Below, piece by piece: positions 1 to 5,804 of a stretch of 8,219 nucleotides of DNA. Position numbers and translations under genes: made by a program. Location: NCBI GenBank assembly GCA_030044295.1, contig JASHWB010000133.1:1-8219 (forward strand), in the 5' to 3' direction. The first letter of the stretch is position 1, and every line of letters starts with the position of its first letter. This DNA is from Candidatus Acidiferrales bacterium. Lineage in GTDB: Bacteria; Acidobacteriota; Terriglobia; Acidiferrales; UBA7541. The notes under the pieces are model-generated. The model did not search any database, was not told the DNA's origin, and saw only the letters and a program-made list of their open reading frames with translations.

Positions 1-485
1 GCGCCGGGAATCAGCCGCGTGACCACATCTAGAATTGTTCCCGCCGGCAATTCGCCGCCCGACAGCACAAAATCTCCGATGGAAAGCTCGTCCGTCACCA
101 AATGCTCGGCGACGCGCTCGTCCACGCCTTCGTAGCGGCCGCAGATCAGCACCATTCTTTCTAGCTTCGCGAATCTCTGCGCGGTCTCCTGCCGAAATAG
201 TTTGCCGGCAGCGGACAGCAGGACGACGGCGGTTCCCGGAAGGCGCTCGCCATCGTTCCCCAGCAGCGATTCCACCGCGTCGAAAATCGGTTCCGGCTTC
301 AAGACCATTCCAGCACCGCCGCCGAACGGACGGTCGTCCACTGTACGATGGCGGTCGCTCGTGAACGAGCGCAGGTCGTGGACATGCGTTTCGATCAGCT
401 TTGATTCGCGCGCCCGGCGCACGATTCCATGATCGAGCGGACCCGAAAAGAACTCCGGGAATATGGTGAGGATGTCGAACCGCAT
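1..485 (-). CDS. trmD: tRNA (guanine-N1)-methyltransferase TrmD, 3' part outside window
   Basis: TrmD uses S-adenosylmethionine to methylate N1 of G37 in tRNAs whose position 36 is G, which prevents +1 frameshifting; it acts in the cytoplasm as a dimer. The 161 visible codons start MRFDILTIFPEFF at an ATG (485-483). They contain the family motifs VDDRPFGGGAGMVLKPEP, ICGRYEGVDERV and SIGDFVLSGGELPAG, which build the SPOUT-class trefoil knot and the SAM site. The Asp of SIGD is in the loop thought to carry the catalytic base. The C-terminal tRNA-binding domain lies beyond base 1. No frameshift or stop is seen. The gene follows rimM after 32 nt and has no evident Shine-Dalgarno sequence, so it probably depends on upstream translation or an unstructured leader. 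Identification is very secure. Confidence 0.97.
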   Translation of the reverse strand, partial: MRFDILTIFPEFFSGPLDHGIVRRARESKLIETHVHDLRSFTSDRHRTVDDRPFGGGAGMVLKPEPIFDAVESLLGNDGERLPGTAVVLLSAAGKLFRQETAQRFAKLERMVLICGRYEGVDERVAEHLVTDELSIGDFVLSGGELPAGTILDVVTRLIPG

Positions 486-517
486 GGAACTATTTTATCG
501 CGGGAGGGAAACGCGCT

Positions 518-1096
518 CTAGCGGTTCAATCCGCTGAGACCTTCGGGAAGGCTCACGTCGATGCGCCGCAAATTCAGATCAATCCGCCTGCAAATTTCCA
601 GCGCCAGCGGAACGAGCAGTTCGCCTTCGGGCGCGTCGATCACCAGTAGCGGCGTGCCCGGCGTGCCTTCTCCGGTGAATTGGACATCGCGCACACAGCC
701 GAGCTCACCACCGTCGCCGTCGCGAACTTCGCAGCCGATGAGATCCGTCACGTAATAGCTACCGTTGGAAAGGGGAATGCGATCGCCGATTGGAACCTGC
801 ACTTCCAATCCGACGAGCTTCTCGGCATCGGAAATCGAGTCCGATCCCTCGAAATGGAAGATGGCCTGCCCGCCCCGGCTTTGGCTGAGCCAGCAACCAC
901 GGACGCCGACCCACCGTGGCTCGGCCGTGCCGTCGCACAGGTAAGCAGCGCTCAGTCGCGTGAGATGGTCCGGAAAGTCGGTGAGGATTTCTGCTGCAAC
1001 TTCGCCTCGCCGTCCGTGGGAACGCAAGACGCGCGCCAGAGTGACGCGCCCCGGGCTAGGCACTTCGTCTGTAGGCGCGCTACTCGAGAATTTCAA
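518..1096 (-). CDS. rimM: Ribosome maturation factor RimM
   Basis: RimM is a 30S assembly factor that binds ribosomal protein S19 and helps mature the head of the small subunit. The 192-residue product has the two expected parts. The N-terminal barrel begins VTLARVLRSHGRRGEV (residues 18-33). The C-terminal PRC-barrel-like domain runs from about residue 114 (YYVTDLIGCEV) through ELLVPLALEICRRIDL to the typical end VSLPEGLSGLN. The start used here is a TTG (1096-1094), giving a 17-nt overlap with the upstream KH gene. A GTG at residue 12 (1063-1061) is an alternative that removes the overlap and still leaves the conserved barrel intact; neither has a strong Shine-Dalgarno sequence. Its position between the KH gene and trmD is the common bacterial arrangement. 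Confidence 0.95.
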   Translation of the reverse strand: MKFSSSAPTDEVPSPGRVTLARVLRSHGRRGEVAAEILTDFPDHLTRLSAAYLCDGTAEPRWVGVRGCWLSQSRGGQAIFHFEGSDSISDAEKLVGLEVQVPIGDRIPLSNGSYYVTDLIGCEVRDGDGGELGCVRDVQFTGEGTPGTPLLVIDAPEGELLVPLALEICRRIDLNLRRIDVSLPEGLSGLNR

Positions 1097-1310
1097 GTGT
1101 AAAGCGCTTCTTCAGCTTCATCCCGGCGGCGCCCAACAGCGTCCGGATCGACTTCGCCGTGCGCCCCTGGCGTCCTATGACTTTTCCCAGATCCTCCGGA
1201 TGAACCCGCAACTCCAAAACGGTCACCTGTTCGCCGTCCACCGACTTCACCTGCACCTGATCGGGATGATCTACGAGTGCTTTAGCAATAGCCTCCACTA
1301 GTTCCCTCAT
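1080..1310 (-). CDS. khpA: KH-domain RNA-binding protein (KhpA/YlqC family)
   Basis: This is a small single-KH RNA-binding protein. Family members (KhpA/YlqC) bind RNA, in some bacteria together with KhpB/Jag, and influence cell division and translation. The 76-residue product is nearly all KH domain. The hallmark is VIGRQGRTAKSIR at residues 44-56, with GRQG as the GxxG loop that grips RNA. It is followed by the strand-helix-strand end LKKRFTLEILE. The ATG start is supported by a GGAGG ribosome binding site at 1318-1322, seven bases upstream. It sits 87 nt after rpsP and overlaps the rimM start. Family membership is secure; the exact RNA partners cannot be read from sequence. Confidence 0.94.
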   Translation of the reverse strand: MRELVEAIAKALVDHPDQVQVKSVDGEQVTVLELRVHPEDLGKVIGRQGRTAKSIRTLLGAAGMKLKKRFTLEILE

Positions 1311-1397
1311 CGTGCTGCCTCCGTAGCTTGTGCTCGGGAGAAAAAATCGCTCGCGCGTGAACCGGAGCTATGCACATGAGCTAAGAGGTACGACGCC

Positions 1398-1637
1398 TCA
1401 AGCTGGCTTACGGTTGCGCAGAAAGCTTCGGACGGTATCGCTGGGCTGGGCGCCTTTGCCAATCCAGTAATCGACGCGAGCATTGTCGAGTTGAACGGCG
1501 GCAGGCTTCTTTAGCGGATCGTAGGTCCCCACGATTTCGACAAAACGGCCATTGCGCGGACGCGTCTTCTCCGTGACCACCACGCGATAGAATGGACGCT
1601 TCTTCTTTCCAATCCGTGCAAGACGAATCGTTAACAC
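1398..1637 (-). CDS. rpsP: 30S ribosomal protein S16
   Basis: S16 is a small-subunit ribosomal protein that binds 16S rRNA early in 30S assembly. The 79-residue product has the usual length and the conserved core LARIGKKKRPFYRVVV, followed by PRNGRFVEIVGTYDP. The start is a GTG (1637-1635), supported by a perfect AGGAGG ribosome binding site at 1646-1651 with an 8-nt spacer. It is the first gene of the operon rpsP - KH - rimM - trmD and has its own promoter about 40-65 bp upstream. In many bacteria ffh lies immediately upstream of rpsP; here ffh is on the same strand but about 1.9 kb away, with other genes between. Confidence 0.97.
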   Translation of the reverse strand: MLTIRLARIGKKKRPFYRVVVTEKTRPRNGRFVEIVGTYDPLKKPAAVQLDNARVDYWIGKGAQPSDTVRSFLRNRKPA

Positions 1638-1645
1638 TCCAAATT

Positions 1646-1651
1646 CCTCCT
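1646..1651 (-). promoter_or_regulatory. Ribosome binding site of rpsP (AGGAGG)
   Basis: A full AGGAGG match to the anti-Shine-Dalgarno lies 8 nt before a GTG codon. It decides the GTG start of rpsP, because no ATG in frame fits the conserved S16 N-terminus better. Confidence 0.85.
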
Positions 1652-1673
1652 CGGTACTCCAGGCAGCACAATC

Positions 1674-1702
1674 ATTATAGCGGACGCCGCGAGTTGCACC
1701 AA
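1674..1702 (-). promoter_or_regulatory. Sigma70-type promoter for the rpsP operon
   Basis: On the minus strand a perfect TATAAT -10 box (1679-1674) is preceded, after a 17-bp spacer, by TTGGTG (1702-1697), which matches the first three bases of the -35 consensus TTGACA. Transcription would begin near 1667, giving a leader of about 30 nt that contains the AGGAGG of rpsP. The position in the divergent gap between rpsP and the acetyltransferase gene fits. This is a sequence match only; no start site has been mapped. Confidence 0.65.
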
Positions 1703-1750
1703 TCGCTATTTCTTGCGAAATCAGGCTATTATGCGAACCGGAGTGGTTGA

Positions 1751-2260
1751 GTGAGCTCCCTTATAATCCGCCCCGCTGCTGACGCGGATGTTCCACAGCT
1801 GACGGAAATCTACAACTATTATGTGATCCACACACCCATCACGTTTGACGTGGAGCCATACACGATCGAAAGGCGCGAAACCTGGTTCAGCCAGTTCGCC
1901 GCCTCGGGGCGATACCGGATTTTCGTCGCGGAAAACAACGGAGTCGTTGCCGGATACGCTTGCACCACGCGGTTCCGGCCGAAAGCCGCATACGAGACGA
2001 CGGTTGAAATGTCGATCTATTGCGCGCAGGAGGCTATTGGGAAGGGCATCGGTTCAAGGCTCTACGCGGCCCTGTTCGCAGCGCTGCGCGACGAAGACAT
2101 TCATCGCTATGTCGCGGGGTATACGCTGCCAAATCCAGTGAGCGCCGCGCTGCACGACCGCTTCAGCTTCAAACGCGTCGGTGTGTTCACCGAGGTCGGT
2201 CGGAAATTCGGACGCTACTGGGACGTGGCTTGGAATGAGCGTCCCGGCAAGCTCGATTGA
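1751..2260 (+). CDS. GNAT N-acetyltransferase, phosphinothricin/methionine-derivative type (PAT/YncA-like)
   Basis: This is a GCN5-related acetyltransferase that would transfer acetyl from acetyl-CoA to an amino group. The family resemblance is to the phosphinothricin / methionine sulfoximine / L-amino acid N-acyltransferases (PAT, YncA/MnaT). The 169 residues start with IIRPAADADVPQLTEIYNYY (5-24), the typical beginning of that group. The acetyl-CoA pyrophosphate loop QEAIGKGIG is at 93-101 and follows the central strand VEMSIY. NPVSAALHDRFSFKRVG (128-144) and YWDVAW (156-161) match the family's C-terminal half. The GTG start has a GGAG ribosome binding site at 1740-1743, 7 nt upstream; a TATTAT at 1727-1732 could be a -10 box, but no good -35 accompanies it. 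It is transcribed away from rpsP. The natural substrate is unknown; herbicide-type resistance should not be assumed. Confidence 0.9.
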   Translation: MSSLIIRPAADADVPQLTEIYNYYVIHTPITFDVEPYTIERRETWFSQFAASGRYRIFVAENNGVVAGYACTTRFRPKAAYETTVEMSIYCAQEAIGKGIGSRLYAALFAALRDEDIHRYVAGYTLPNPVSAALHDRFSFKRVGVFTEVGRKFGRYWDVAWNERPGKLD

Positions 2261-2278
2261 GTCTTCGCGGCGCAGCCG

Positions 2279-2746
2279 TCACCGGATCAGCCACAGCGGA
2301 AGCGACGCTTGCGCGCACTGCTCGATCATCTGCTGATCGGACGCGCCGAACGCGTTTGCGCGCTCGCTTTCCACATCCACCGTGCCAATCACGCGTCCGC
2401 CGCCCGGAGCAAGCACCGGCACGATCATTTCCGAAAGCGTCGTCTCAAACGCAGTCAGATAGCGCGGGTCGTTGCGCACGTCCCCGACAATGACCGCCCT
2501 TTTTTGGCCGATCGCTGCGCCGGTAAGTCCTTTTGTGATTGGGAACGTGGGATGCTCTGGCGCGCCGGGACCGTTCCAGCCGATGATCGAGACGTTCTCT
2601 TCATCCACGTCGTAAACGCCCACCCAGCGGTATTCGCCGAGCTTGCGGATCATCTCCGCCAATCGCCCGGCGCGGATAGCGCGGTCTCCGCCGCTCGCAG
2701 CCGTCATGCGGATCTGCCCGAGCACGTTATTCATTACTATAGGCAT
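2279..2746 (-). CDS. GAF-domain protein related to free methionine-(R)-sulfoxide reductase but without its cysteines
   Basis: This is a stand-alone GAF-domain protein of 155 residues, cytoplasmic, with no attached output domain. The segment from about residue 40 to 145 resembles the fRMsr/YebR type of GAF: GVYDVDEENVSIIGWNG, then FPITKGLTGAAIGQKRAVIV, then VIGTVDVESERANAFGASD. fRMsr enzymes use cysteines near GvCG and iaCd. The corresponding positions here appear to be Thr75 (GLTG) and Thr98 (YLTAF), and the only Cys is at 144. The reductase activity is therefore unlikely, and a ligand-binding or structural role is more plausible. The ATG start lies 2 nt after the stop of the preceding gene, without a Shine-Dalgarno sequence, which suggests translational coupling; Met5 is an alternative start. 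It is the last gene of the ffh unit and converges with the acetyltransferase gene, leaving 18 bp. Confidence 0.85.
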   Translation of the reverse strand: MPIVMNNVLGQIRMTAASGGDRAIRAGRLAEMIRKLGEYRWVGVYDVDEENVSIIGWNGPGAPEHPTFPITKGLTGAAIGQKRAVIVGDVRNDPRYLTAFETTLSEMIVPVLAPGGGRVIGTVDVESERANAFGASDQQMIEQCAQASLPLWLIR

Positions 2747-2748
2747 TG

Positions 2749-3135
2749 CTACGGAGCTTGGGAAAACAGAATGTAACCGATTCCGATTGGAATTCCCGCC
2801 GCGGATGTGTTCGTGATGAACTGCTCGGCTCCAGGCGACGCGACCTGATAGATCGAAGTAATCTCCCGTACGAATGGATCGTTAGTCGGGAGAACCGTAA
2901 CTCGGGAGATGAGTTGTTTACTTTCGAAACCCAACTGCTCGCTCAAAGCGCGTGTGACGACGCCAATCGAGGCGGCCCTGCCCATCCGATCCGTCCAGGA
3001 GGCCGAAACGATAAAGTTCCAGCCTGTTTCGTCATTTTGCCTGTACAACATGGCAAGCACCGGCCGCCCATGATCGGTTAGCAATTTCTGGACGGCTCGC
3101 TGTACGTCAGGCCTCAATGTATCGATGTAGACCAC
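2749..3135 (-). CDS. Unrecognised 128-residue protein paired with a HEPN protein
   Basis: I do not recognise this family. The product is soluble, with no signal peptide or membrane segment. Visible parts are an N-terminal helix-like stretch (LRPDVQRAVQKLL, 7-19), a strand-rich middle with GWNFIVSASWTDR (38-50), a helix around IGVVTRALSEQLGF (57-70), then SRVTVLPTNDPFVREI (77-92) and a glycine-rich end. The alpha/beta pattern would fit a small regulatory or antitoxin-like domain, but the GSxxxD motif of the MNT nucleotidyltransferases that often partner HEPN proteins is absent. The start is a GTG directly after the UAG of the HEPN gene and in the same frame; AGGA about 11 nt upstream may serve as ribosome binding site. 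Hand counts over 2821-3060 give about 55 % G+C, below ffh. A partnership with the HEPN protein is inferred from adjacency only. Confidence 0.75.
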   Translation of the reverse strand: MVYIDTLRPDVQRAVQKLLTDHGRPVLAMLYRQNDETGWNFIVSASWTDRMGRAASIGVVTRALSEQLGFESKQLISRVTVLPTNDPFVREITSIYQVASPGAEQFITNTSAAGIPIGIGYILFSQAP

Positions 3136-3543
3136 CTACCACCGTCCTGAAAGAAATCGCAAGACACCATCGGGATTGGATTTGATGGCGTCGATAACTC
3201 TCTCCGCATCAGCCCTAACGTATTTTCCGGCAGGCTGATACCTCCACTCCGGCTTCCATTCAGTAGCTATCGACCAATTCTGAAATAACTCAGGCTGAGC
3301 GAGAGTAATCTGCCTTTGCAAACCGGCCAACAGCTTCAACTTGTCGAAGCTGTGACTCCAGAAAAAAGACTCATCGGGATACGTGTCTATGGCCAGCGTG
3401 GCACATATACAAGCCTTCAAAGCTAATTCTACGACGTAGCCGCAGAGATAGACACAGCCATCGTAAAGGCCAACCTGGAACAAGGCTTCCGCCTCGCGCA
3501 ATCTCAGTTGTGCGAGATCCTGCAGCTCTTGGCGCGTAGCCAT
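3136..3543 (-). CDS. HEPN-domain protein
   Basis: This is a small all-helical protein of 135 residues that fits the HEPN fold. The clearest signature is the amphipathic helix GYVVELALKAC (35-45), matching the GYaVElaLKA hallmark, preceded by REAEALFQVGLYDGCVYLC (16-34). His64 in WSHSFDKLKLL corresponds to the conserved His-Asp/Phe-x-Leu region, and WRYQPAGKYVRADAERVI (100-117) is the usual C-terminal segment. HEPN proteins act as nucleotide-binding partners of minimal nucleotidyltransferases or as RNases. The RNase form needs R-x4-6-H; His64 is the only histidine and no Arg stands 5-7 residues before it, so that activity is not expected by this motif. The ATG overlaps the ffh stop by one base (TAATG), and the next gene follows immediately. 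G+C is about 50 % over 3181-3360, well below ffh, which suggests acquisition from elsewhere. The fold is fairly sure, the function open. Confidence 0.82.
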   Translation of the reverse strand: MATRQELQDLAQLRLREAEALFQVGLYDGCVYLCGYVVELALKACICATLAIDTYPDESFFWSHSFDKLKLLAGLQRQITLAQPELFQNWSIATEWKPEWRYQPAGKYVRADAERVIDAIKSNPDGVLRFLSGRW

Positions 3544-4883
3544 TACTTGATCCCGGCGAGTTTGCCGAGGCCGCGCATTTTCATTTTGGCCATGCTGCCG
3601 TACTGCTTCATCATTCGCCGCATACCAGCGTACTGCTTCAGCACCTGGTTCACTTCCTGCACGGAGGTGCCGCTGCCTGCGGCGATGCGCCTGCGGCGCT
3701 TGCCGTTGATGATGCTGTCGTCGTCGCGCTCCGAGACGGTCATCGAATTGATGATCGCTTCGGTCTGGCGCAGCTGTTTTTCGTCGATCTGCGCGTCCTT
3801 GGGAATCTTCGCGAACGGGCCGACTTTGGGCAGCATGCCCATGAGCTGCTCGATCGAACCCATCTTGCGAATCTGCTGCAACTGATCGCGGAAATCCGCG
3901 AGCGTAAAATCGTTCTGCCGGAGCTTGCGCTCCAGCTCGCGCGCCTTTTTCTCATCGACGGTTTTCTGCGCGCGCTCAATCAGGCCGAGCACGTCGCCCA
4001 TGCCGAGAATGCGGCCGACGATGCGGTCCGGCAGAAACGGCTCGAGCGCATCGTACTTTTCGCCCACGCCGACGAACTTGACCGGCGCGCCGGTGACTTT
4101 GCGGATCGAAAGCGCCGCGCCGCCGCGGGCGTCGCCATCCATTTTAGTCAGGATCACGCCGGTGACGCCGAGGCGCTTGTGGAATTCTCCGGCGGAGCGC
4201 ACGGCATCCTGACCGATCATGGCGTCCGCGACAAACAGAATTTCAGCCGGCGCTAGTTCGCGTTTGAGCATGGAGAGCTCGCTCATAAGTTCGTCGTCGA
4301 TGTGCAGGCGGCCGGCGGTATCAACCAGAATCACGTCGCAAGCGGAAAGCTTCGCTTCGCGGGTTGCTCCGCGCACAATATCGAGCGGCTTGTCTGTGCC
4401 GGCTCCGGGCCAGATCGGGGTGCCGGTGGCTTTGGCGACTTGTGCCAGCTGTTCGCGGGCGGCGGGACGGTACACGTCGGTGGAAACGACGAGCGGGCGA
4501 TGGCCATGTTCCGCCAGCCACTTTCCGAGCTTCCCCGTGCTGGTGGTTTTGCCGGAGCCTTGCAATCCGACGATCAGCCAAACCGACGGCGGCCGAGAGG
4601 CAAATTCCGGGCGCGCTTCGCGGCCGAGCAGATCGGCCAACTCGTCTCGAACGATCTTTACGATCTGCTGCTCGGGCGATAGTTGCAGCAAAACTTCCGA
4701 GCCCAGCGCTTTTTCGCGCACGTGAGTGATGAATTCGTCGATGACCTGCAGGTTGACGTCGCCGTCGAGCAGCGCCTCGCGAATTTCCGCGAGCCCGGCG
4801 TCCAAATGCTCTTCGCTGAGCTTGCCCTGGCCGCGCAGATTCTTGAATGCGCGCTGCAATTTATCGGTGAGCGTTTCAAACAT
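3543..4883 (-). CDS. ffh: Signal recognition particle protein Ffh (SRP54)
   Basis: Ffh is the protein subunit of the signal recognition particle. It binds 4.5S/SRP RNA and nascent signal peptides and, as a GTPase, pairs with FtsY to deliver ribosomes to the membrane. The 446 residues show the full N, G and M domains. The P-loop GLQGSGKTT is at 106-114, DTAGR at 188-192, TKMDGDARGG at 246-255 and GEKYDALEPF at 274-283. The methionine-rich M domain (about 300-446) includes the SRP RNA-binding stretch RRRRIAAGSGTSVQEVN (396-412). Length and motifs are normal for the family. It starts 6 nt after the upstream PEP mutase-like gene, and its TAA overlaps the ATG of the HEPN gene. No strong ribosome binding site precedes its ATG. 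Confidence 0.98.
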   Translation of the reverse strand: MFETLTDKLQRAFKNLRGQGKLSEEHLDAGLAEIREALLDGDVNLQVIDEFITHVREKALGSEVLLQLSPEQQIVKIVRDELADLLGREARPEFASRPPSVWLIVGLQGSGKTTSTGKLGKWLAEHGHRPLVVSTDVYRPAAREQLAQVAKATGTPIWPGAGTDKPLDIVRGATREAKLSACDVILVDTAGRLHIDDELMSELSMLKRELAPAEILFVADAMIGQDAVRSAGEFHKRLGVTGVILTKMDGDARGGAALSIRKVTGAPVKFVGVGEKYDALEPFLPDRIVGRILGMGDVLGLIERAQKTVDEKKARELERKLRQNDFTLADFRDQLQQIRKMGSIEQLMGMLPKVGPFAKIPKDAQIDEKQLRQTEAIINSMTVSERDDDSIINGKRRRRIAAGSGTSVQEVNQVLKQYAGMRRMMKQYGSMAKMKMRGLGKLAGIK

Positions 4884-4889
4884 TTCGGT

Positions 4890-5804
4890 TTATGCCATCC
4901 CTGCCGGCTTCTTCTTCTCTGATTTGGGCGCTTCGCCGGTGCCAGCCATAAAGCTATCGAGCTCGGTTCGCGGCAGCACGCGATCCACATAAGCGAACGT
5001 CCCGCTGGAGATGGCGTCGCGTGCCGCGGCAAGGAAGCTGCCATACGCATACCGCGCCAGCGAGCCGCCCAGGCTGATGCGGCGCACGCCCGCAGCCGTT
5101 AACTCAGCGGCCGAAAACGAAAGCCCCTTCATGCCCGCGAGCACATTCACCGGACGCGGCGCGACGGCGGCGCAGGCTTGGCGGATCGCGTCCAGATTCG
5201 GCAGGGCGGGGGCGAAGAGCACGTCCGCGCCCGCTTCCGCGAAGGCCTGGAGGCGGCGAATGGTGTCATCAAGGTTGGGACGACCGTGGAGGAAATTCTC
5301 AGCGCGCGCGGTCAGCGTGAATGGAAATGCCAGCGAGCGGGCCGCTTCCGCAGCCGCAGTCACGCGCTCGACAGCGAGCGCAAAATCGTAAATCTGATTT
5401 CGCGAATCGCCTGTGAAGTCCTCTACGGAGCCGCCCACGAGGCCGGTTGCCGCAGCCAAACCAATCGTTTCGGCAACAATCGCCGGATCGTCGCCAAAAC
5501 AATTCTCCAGATCAGCGGCGACAGGCAAGTCGGTCGCGCCCACAATAACGCGCGCGTGAGCCAGCGCTTCGTCGCGCGTGATCGAGCCGTCGACGCGGCC
5601 GAGCGACATGGCGAAGCCAGAGCTGGTGGTGGCCAGTGCTTCGAAACCGAGGCCAGCGAGGATGCGCGCGCTGCCTGCATCCCAAGGATTCGGAATGACA
5701 AAGGCTCCTGGTGGTGCGGCCGTGACCGGCGCGCTCGCCGTGGCGGGCAGCCGGTGCAGCGCCCGGAATCGTTTCGCCTTATCGTGTTGGCTTACTTGGC
5801 CCAT
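4890..5804 (-). CDS. Isocitrate lyase / PEP mutase superfamily protein
   Basis: This is a cytoplasmic TIM-barrel enzyme of the phosphoenolpyruvate mutase / isocitrate lyase superfamily, which makes or breaks C-C or P-C bonds next to a 2-oxoacid. The 304 residues show FVIPNPWDAGSARIL (35-49), TTSSGFAMSLG (59-69), the metal-site segment PVAADLENCFGDDP (94-107, with Asp98 and Glu100) and GGSVEDF (124-130). TARAENF (165-171) and RRISLGGSLARYAYG (241-255) follow. The KKCGH loop of true isocitrate lyase is absent, so it is more likely an oxaloacetate-decarboxylase- or methylisocitrate-lyase-like member of unknown substrate. The C-terminus carries a short lysine-rich tail. The ATG has an AGGAG ribosome binding site (5810-5814) five bases upstream. 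It is the first gene of the unit containing ffh, 6 nt before it, with no obvious metabolic link. Confidence 0.9.
   Translation of the reverse strand: MGQVSQHDKAKRFRALHRLPATASAPVTAAPPGAFVIPNPWDAGSARILAGLGFEALATTSSGFAMSLGRVDGSITRDEALAHARVIVGATDLPVAADLENCFGDDPAIVAETIGLAAATGLVGGSVEDFTGDSRNQIYDFALAVERVTAAAEAARSLAFPFTLTARAENFLHGRPNLDDTIRRLQAFAEAGADVLFAPALPNLDAIRQACAAVAPRPVNVLAGMKGLSFSAAELTAAGVRRISLGGSLARYAYGSFLAAARDAISSGTFAYVDRVLPRTELDSFMAGTGEAPKSEKKKPAGMA

Noticed and set aside
1311..1397. Terminator or attenuator between rpsP and the KH gene
   Set aside because: On the minus strand a 3-bp stem with a GCGA loop precedes six T residues (CGCGCGAGCGATTTTTT). The stem is too short to call a terminator, and the downstream genes are normally co-transcribed.
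2261..2278. Bidirectional terminator between the convergent GNAT and GAF genes
   Set aside because: The 18-bp gap and its flanks show no stable hairpin with a T-run.
2749..3135. MNT-type nucleotidyltransferase as HEPN partner
   Set aside because: No GSxxxD or similar metal-binding triad is visible in the 128 residues.
4890..5804. True isocitrate lyase (glyoxylate cycle)
   Set aside because: The KKCGH catalytic loop is absent and the length (304 residues) is short for AceA; only superfamily membership can be supported.
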